Source: Actinomycetes bacterium (GTDB lineage Bacteria > Actinomycetota > Coriobacteriia > Coriobacteriales > Eggerthellaceae). From it: a stretch of 8,228 bases of DNA. This document shows positions 7,509 to 8,228 of this stretch, in pieces. Location of the stretch: contig JAEWYG010000224.1 of the NCBI GenBank assembly GCA_023395755.1, positions 1 to 8,228 on the forward strand, given 5' to 3'. Made by a program: the position numbers and the translations under genes. Positions within the stretch are counted from its first letter, which is position 1, and every line of letters starts with the position of its first letter. The notes beneath the pieces were generated by a model. That model did not search any database. It saw only the letters and a list, made by a program, of their open reading frames with translations, and had not been told where the DNA came from.

Positions 7509-8228
7509 TTAGTTTCCGTACCTTTTCTCGTAATAGCTTACATATGCTCCGCTTACCGCGTGCGCCACCCATTCCTCATGCTCAAGATACCATTGAATAG
7601 TGAGCGCTATACCCTCATCAAAACCCACGTGAGGTTCCCAACCTACGTCTCTTTTAATCTTGGATGCATCAATACCGTAACGTCGGTCGTGTCCTTGCCT
7701 ATCGGTTACGTGCTCAATAAGCGCCATAGAAATAGCTGCGTCAACGTGGTCGGAAAGGTACGCGACGATGGTTTTTACGAGAGCAATATTTGCTCGTTCG
7801 TTACTACCTCCTACATTGTAAACCTCGCCCGGTATTCCTTCATGCAGCACGAGGTCAACCGCGCGACAGTGATCCTCAACGTAGAGCCAATCACGCACGT
7901 TCAGTCCATCGCCATACACAGGAAGCTTACGATGGCTCAAAGCATTATTTATCACGAGCGGAATAAGTTTTTCAGGGAACTGTCGAGGCCCGTAATTATT
8001 CGAACAGCGTGTTATGCAGACCGGCATGCCGTAGGTGTCTCCATAAGCCATAACCAGCAAATCGGCAGCAGCTTTTGAGGCGGAGTACGGCGAGTGAGGA
8101 TTAAGCGGCGTGCTTTCACTAAAAAGCGCCGAGGTATCTTCCAGCGGAAGTGACCCATACACCTCATCAGTGGAAACCTGAAGAAAGCGATGCGCGCCCC
8201 ACTTGCCTTCGTTTTGCCAATGAGAGCG
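7509..8228 (-). CDS. rfbB: dTDP-glucose 4,6-dehydratase (RfbB/RmlB), 5' end cut off
   Basis: The C-terminal 239 residues of an extended short-chain dehydrogenase that converts dTDP-glucose to dTDP-4-keto-6-deoxyglucose, the branch point for rhamnose and for amino sugars such as Fuc4N. The frame is open to the right edge, so roughly the first 100 residues, including the NAD-binding glycine motif, lie outside. Seen here are FLQVSTDEVYGSLP (15-28 of the fragment), whose Thr-Asp-Glu is the catalytic triplet specific to this dehydratase; the SDR pair YSASK (Tyr48 and Lys52); ITRCSNNYGPRQFPEKLIP; VYGDGLNVRDWLYVEDHC; and EVYNVGG. These are diagnostic of RfbB rather than of UDP-sugar epimerases. A GTG within the frame at 8162 is not the start, because it codes for the Val of STDEVYG. 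The rest of the dTDP-sugar pathway (rfbA, perhaps rfbC/D) is expected just upstream, to the right. The stop is four bases before the YfhO gene. Confidence 0.95.
   Translation of the reverse strand, partial: RSHWQNEGKWGAHRFLQVSTDEVYGSLPLEDTSALFSESTPLNPHSPYSASKAAADLLVMAYGDTYGMPVCITRCSNNYGPRQFPEKLIPLVINNALSHRKLPVYGDGLNVRDWLYVEDHCRAVDLVLHEGIPGEVYNVGGSNERANIALVKTIVAYLSDHVDAAISMALIEHVTDRQGHDRRYGIDASKIKRDVGWEPHVGFDEGIALTIQWYLEHEEWVAHAVSGAYVSYYEKRYGN
7514..7517 (-). promoter_or_regulatory. Weak ribosome binding site of the YfhO gene
   Basis: GGAA on the minus strand, nine bases before ATG 7504 and inside the last codons of rfbB, is the only plausible site. An AAAAGG further upstream (7521-7526) is too distant. 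With the rfbB stop only four bases before the start, reinitiation or coupling probably matters more than this site. Confidence 0.4.

Larger units (their letters stand above)
1..8228 (-). other. Fragment of a surface-glycan biosynthesis operon
   Basis: Six co-directional genes are packed with junctions of +4, -8, +45, -14 and -4 bases in transcription order, and no terminator-like structure separates them. A single transcript reading right to left is therefore likely, with its promoter outside the window to the right. Gene content combines dTDP-amino-sugar synthesis (rfbB, wecE), an undecaprenyl-phosphate sugar transfer pair (GT2, YfhO) and a ligase plus decarboxylase of unknown substrate. No flippase of the GtrA type, no polymerase and no export genes lie in the window. 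Confidence 0.8.

Noticed and set aside
7425..8078. 217-codon open frame on the plus strand
   Set aside because: It lies antisense to rfbB and the start of the YfhO gene, both of which carry strong family motifs. Its protein shows no recognisable domain, so it is a shadow frame.
7509..8162. rfbB starting at GTG 8162
   Set aside because: The frame stays open to the window edge, and the GTG encodes a conserved valine just after the catalytic Thr-Asp-Glu. The gene is simply truncated by the window.

Overview
The window is a tightly packed run of six genes, all on the minus strand and probably one operon fragment. In transcription order (right to left) they are: rfbB (dTDP-glucose 4,6-dehydratase, 5' end outside the window), a large YfhO-family membrane glycosyltransferase, an ATP-grasp ligase, a GtrB/ArnC/CsbB-type family 2 glycosyltransferase with two C-terminal membrane helices, a fold-type III PLP decarboxylase, and wecE/rffA (sugar 4-aminotransferase, last few codons outside the window). 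There are no RNA genes, mobile elements, CRISPR arrays, convincing promoters or terminators. The only intergenic spaces are 45 bases (3331-3375) and 4 bases (7505-7508); the other three junctions overlap by 4, 14 and 8 bases.

The genes read as a cell-surface glycosylation module. RfbB makes dTDP-4-keto-6-deoxyglucose and WecE aminates it to dTDP-4-amino-4,6-dideoxygalactose (dTDP-Fuc4N). The ArnC/CsbB-like transferase could load a sugar onto undecaprenyl phosphate, and the YfhO protein could transfer it outside the membrane to a surface polymer. This resembles CsbB/YfhO of Bacillus and, in logic, ArnB/ArnC/ArnT of Gram-negatives. The ATP-grasp ligase and the decarboxylase are not part of either textbook pathway. 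They suggest that an amino acid or amine is attached to the sugar or polymer, which is the most novel aspect of the window.

The organism cannot be fixed from the sequence. Base composition is near half G+C by eye. A CsbB/YfhO pair points to a Gram-positive type, and an anaerobic actinobacterium such as a member of the Coriobacteriia is a guess only.

One structural pattern deserves attention. At all three overlapping gene junctions the Shine-Dalgarno sequence lies in the loop of a short perfect inverted repeat whose 3' arm fills the spacer before the ATG. The two non-overlapping junctions show no such repeat.
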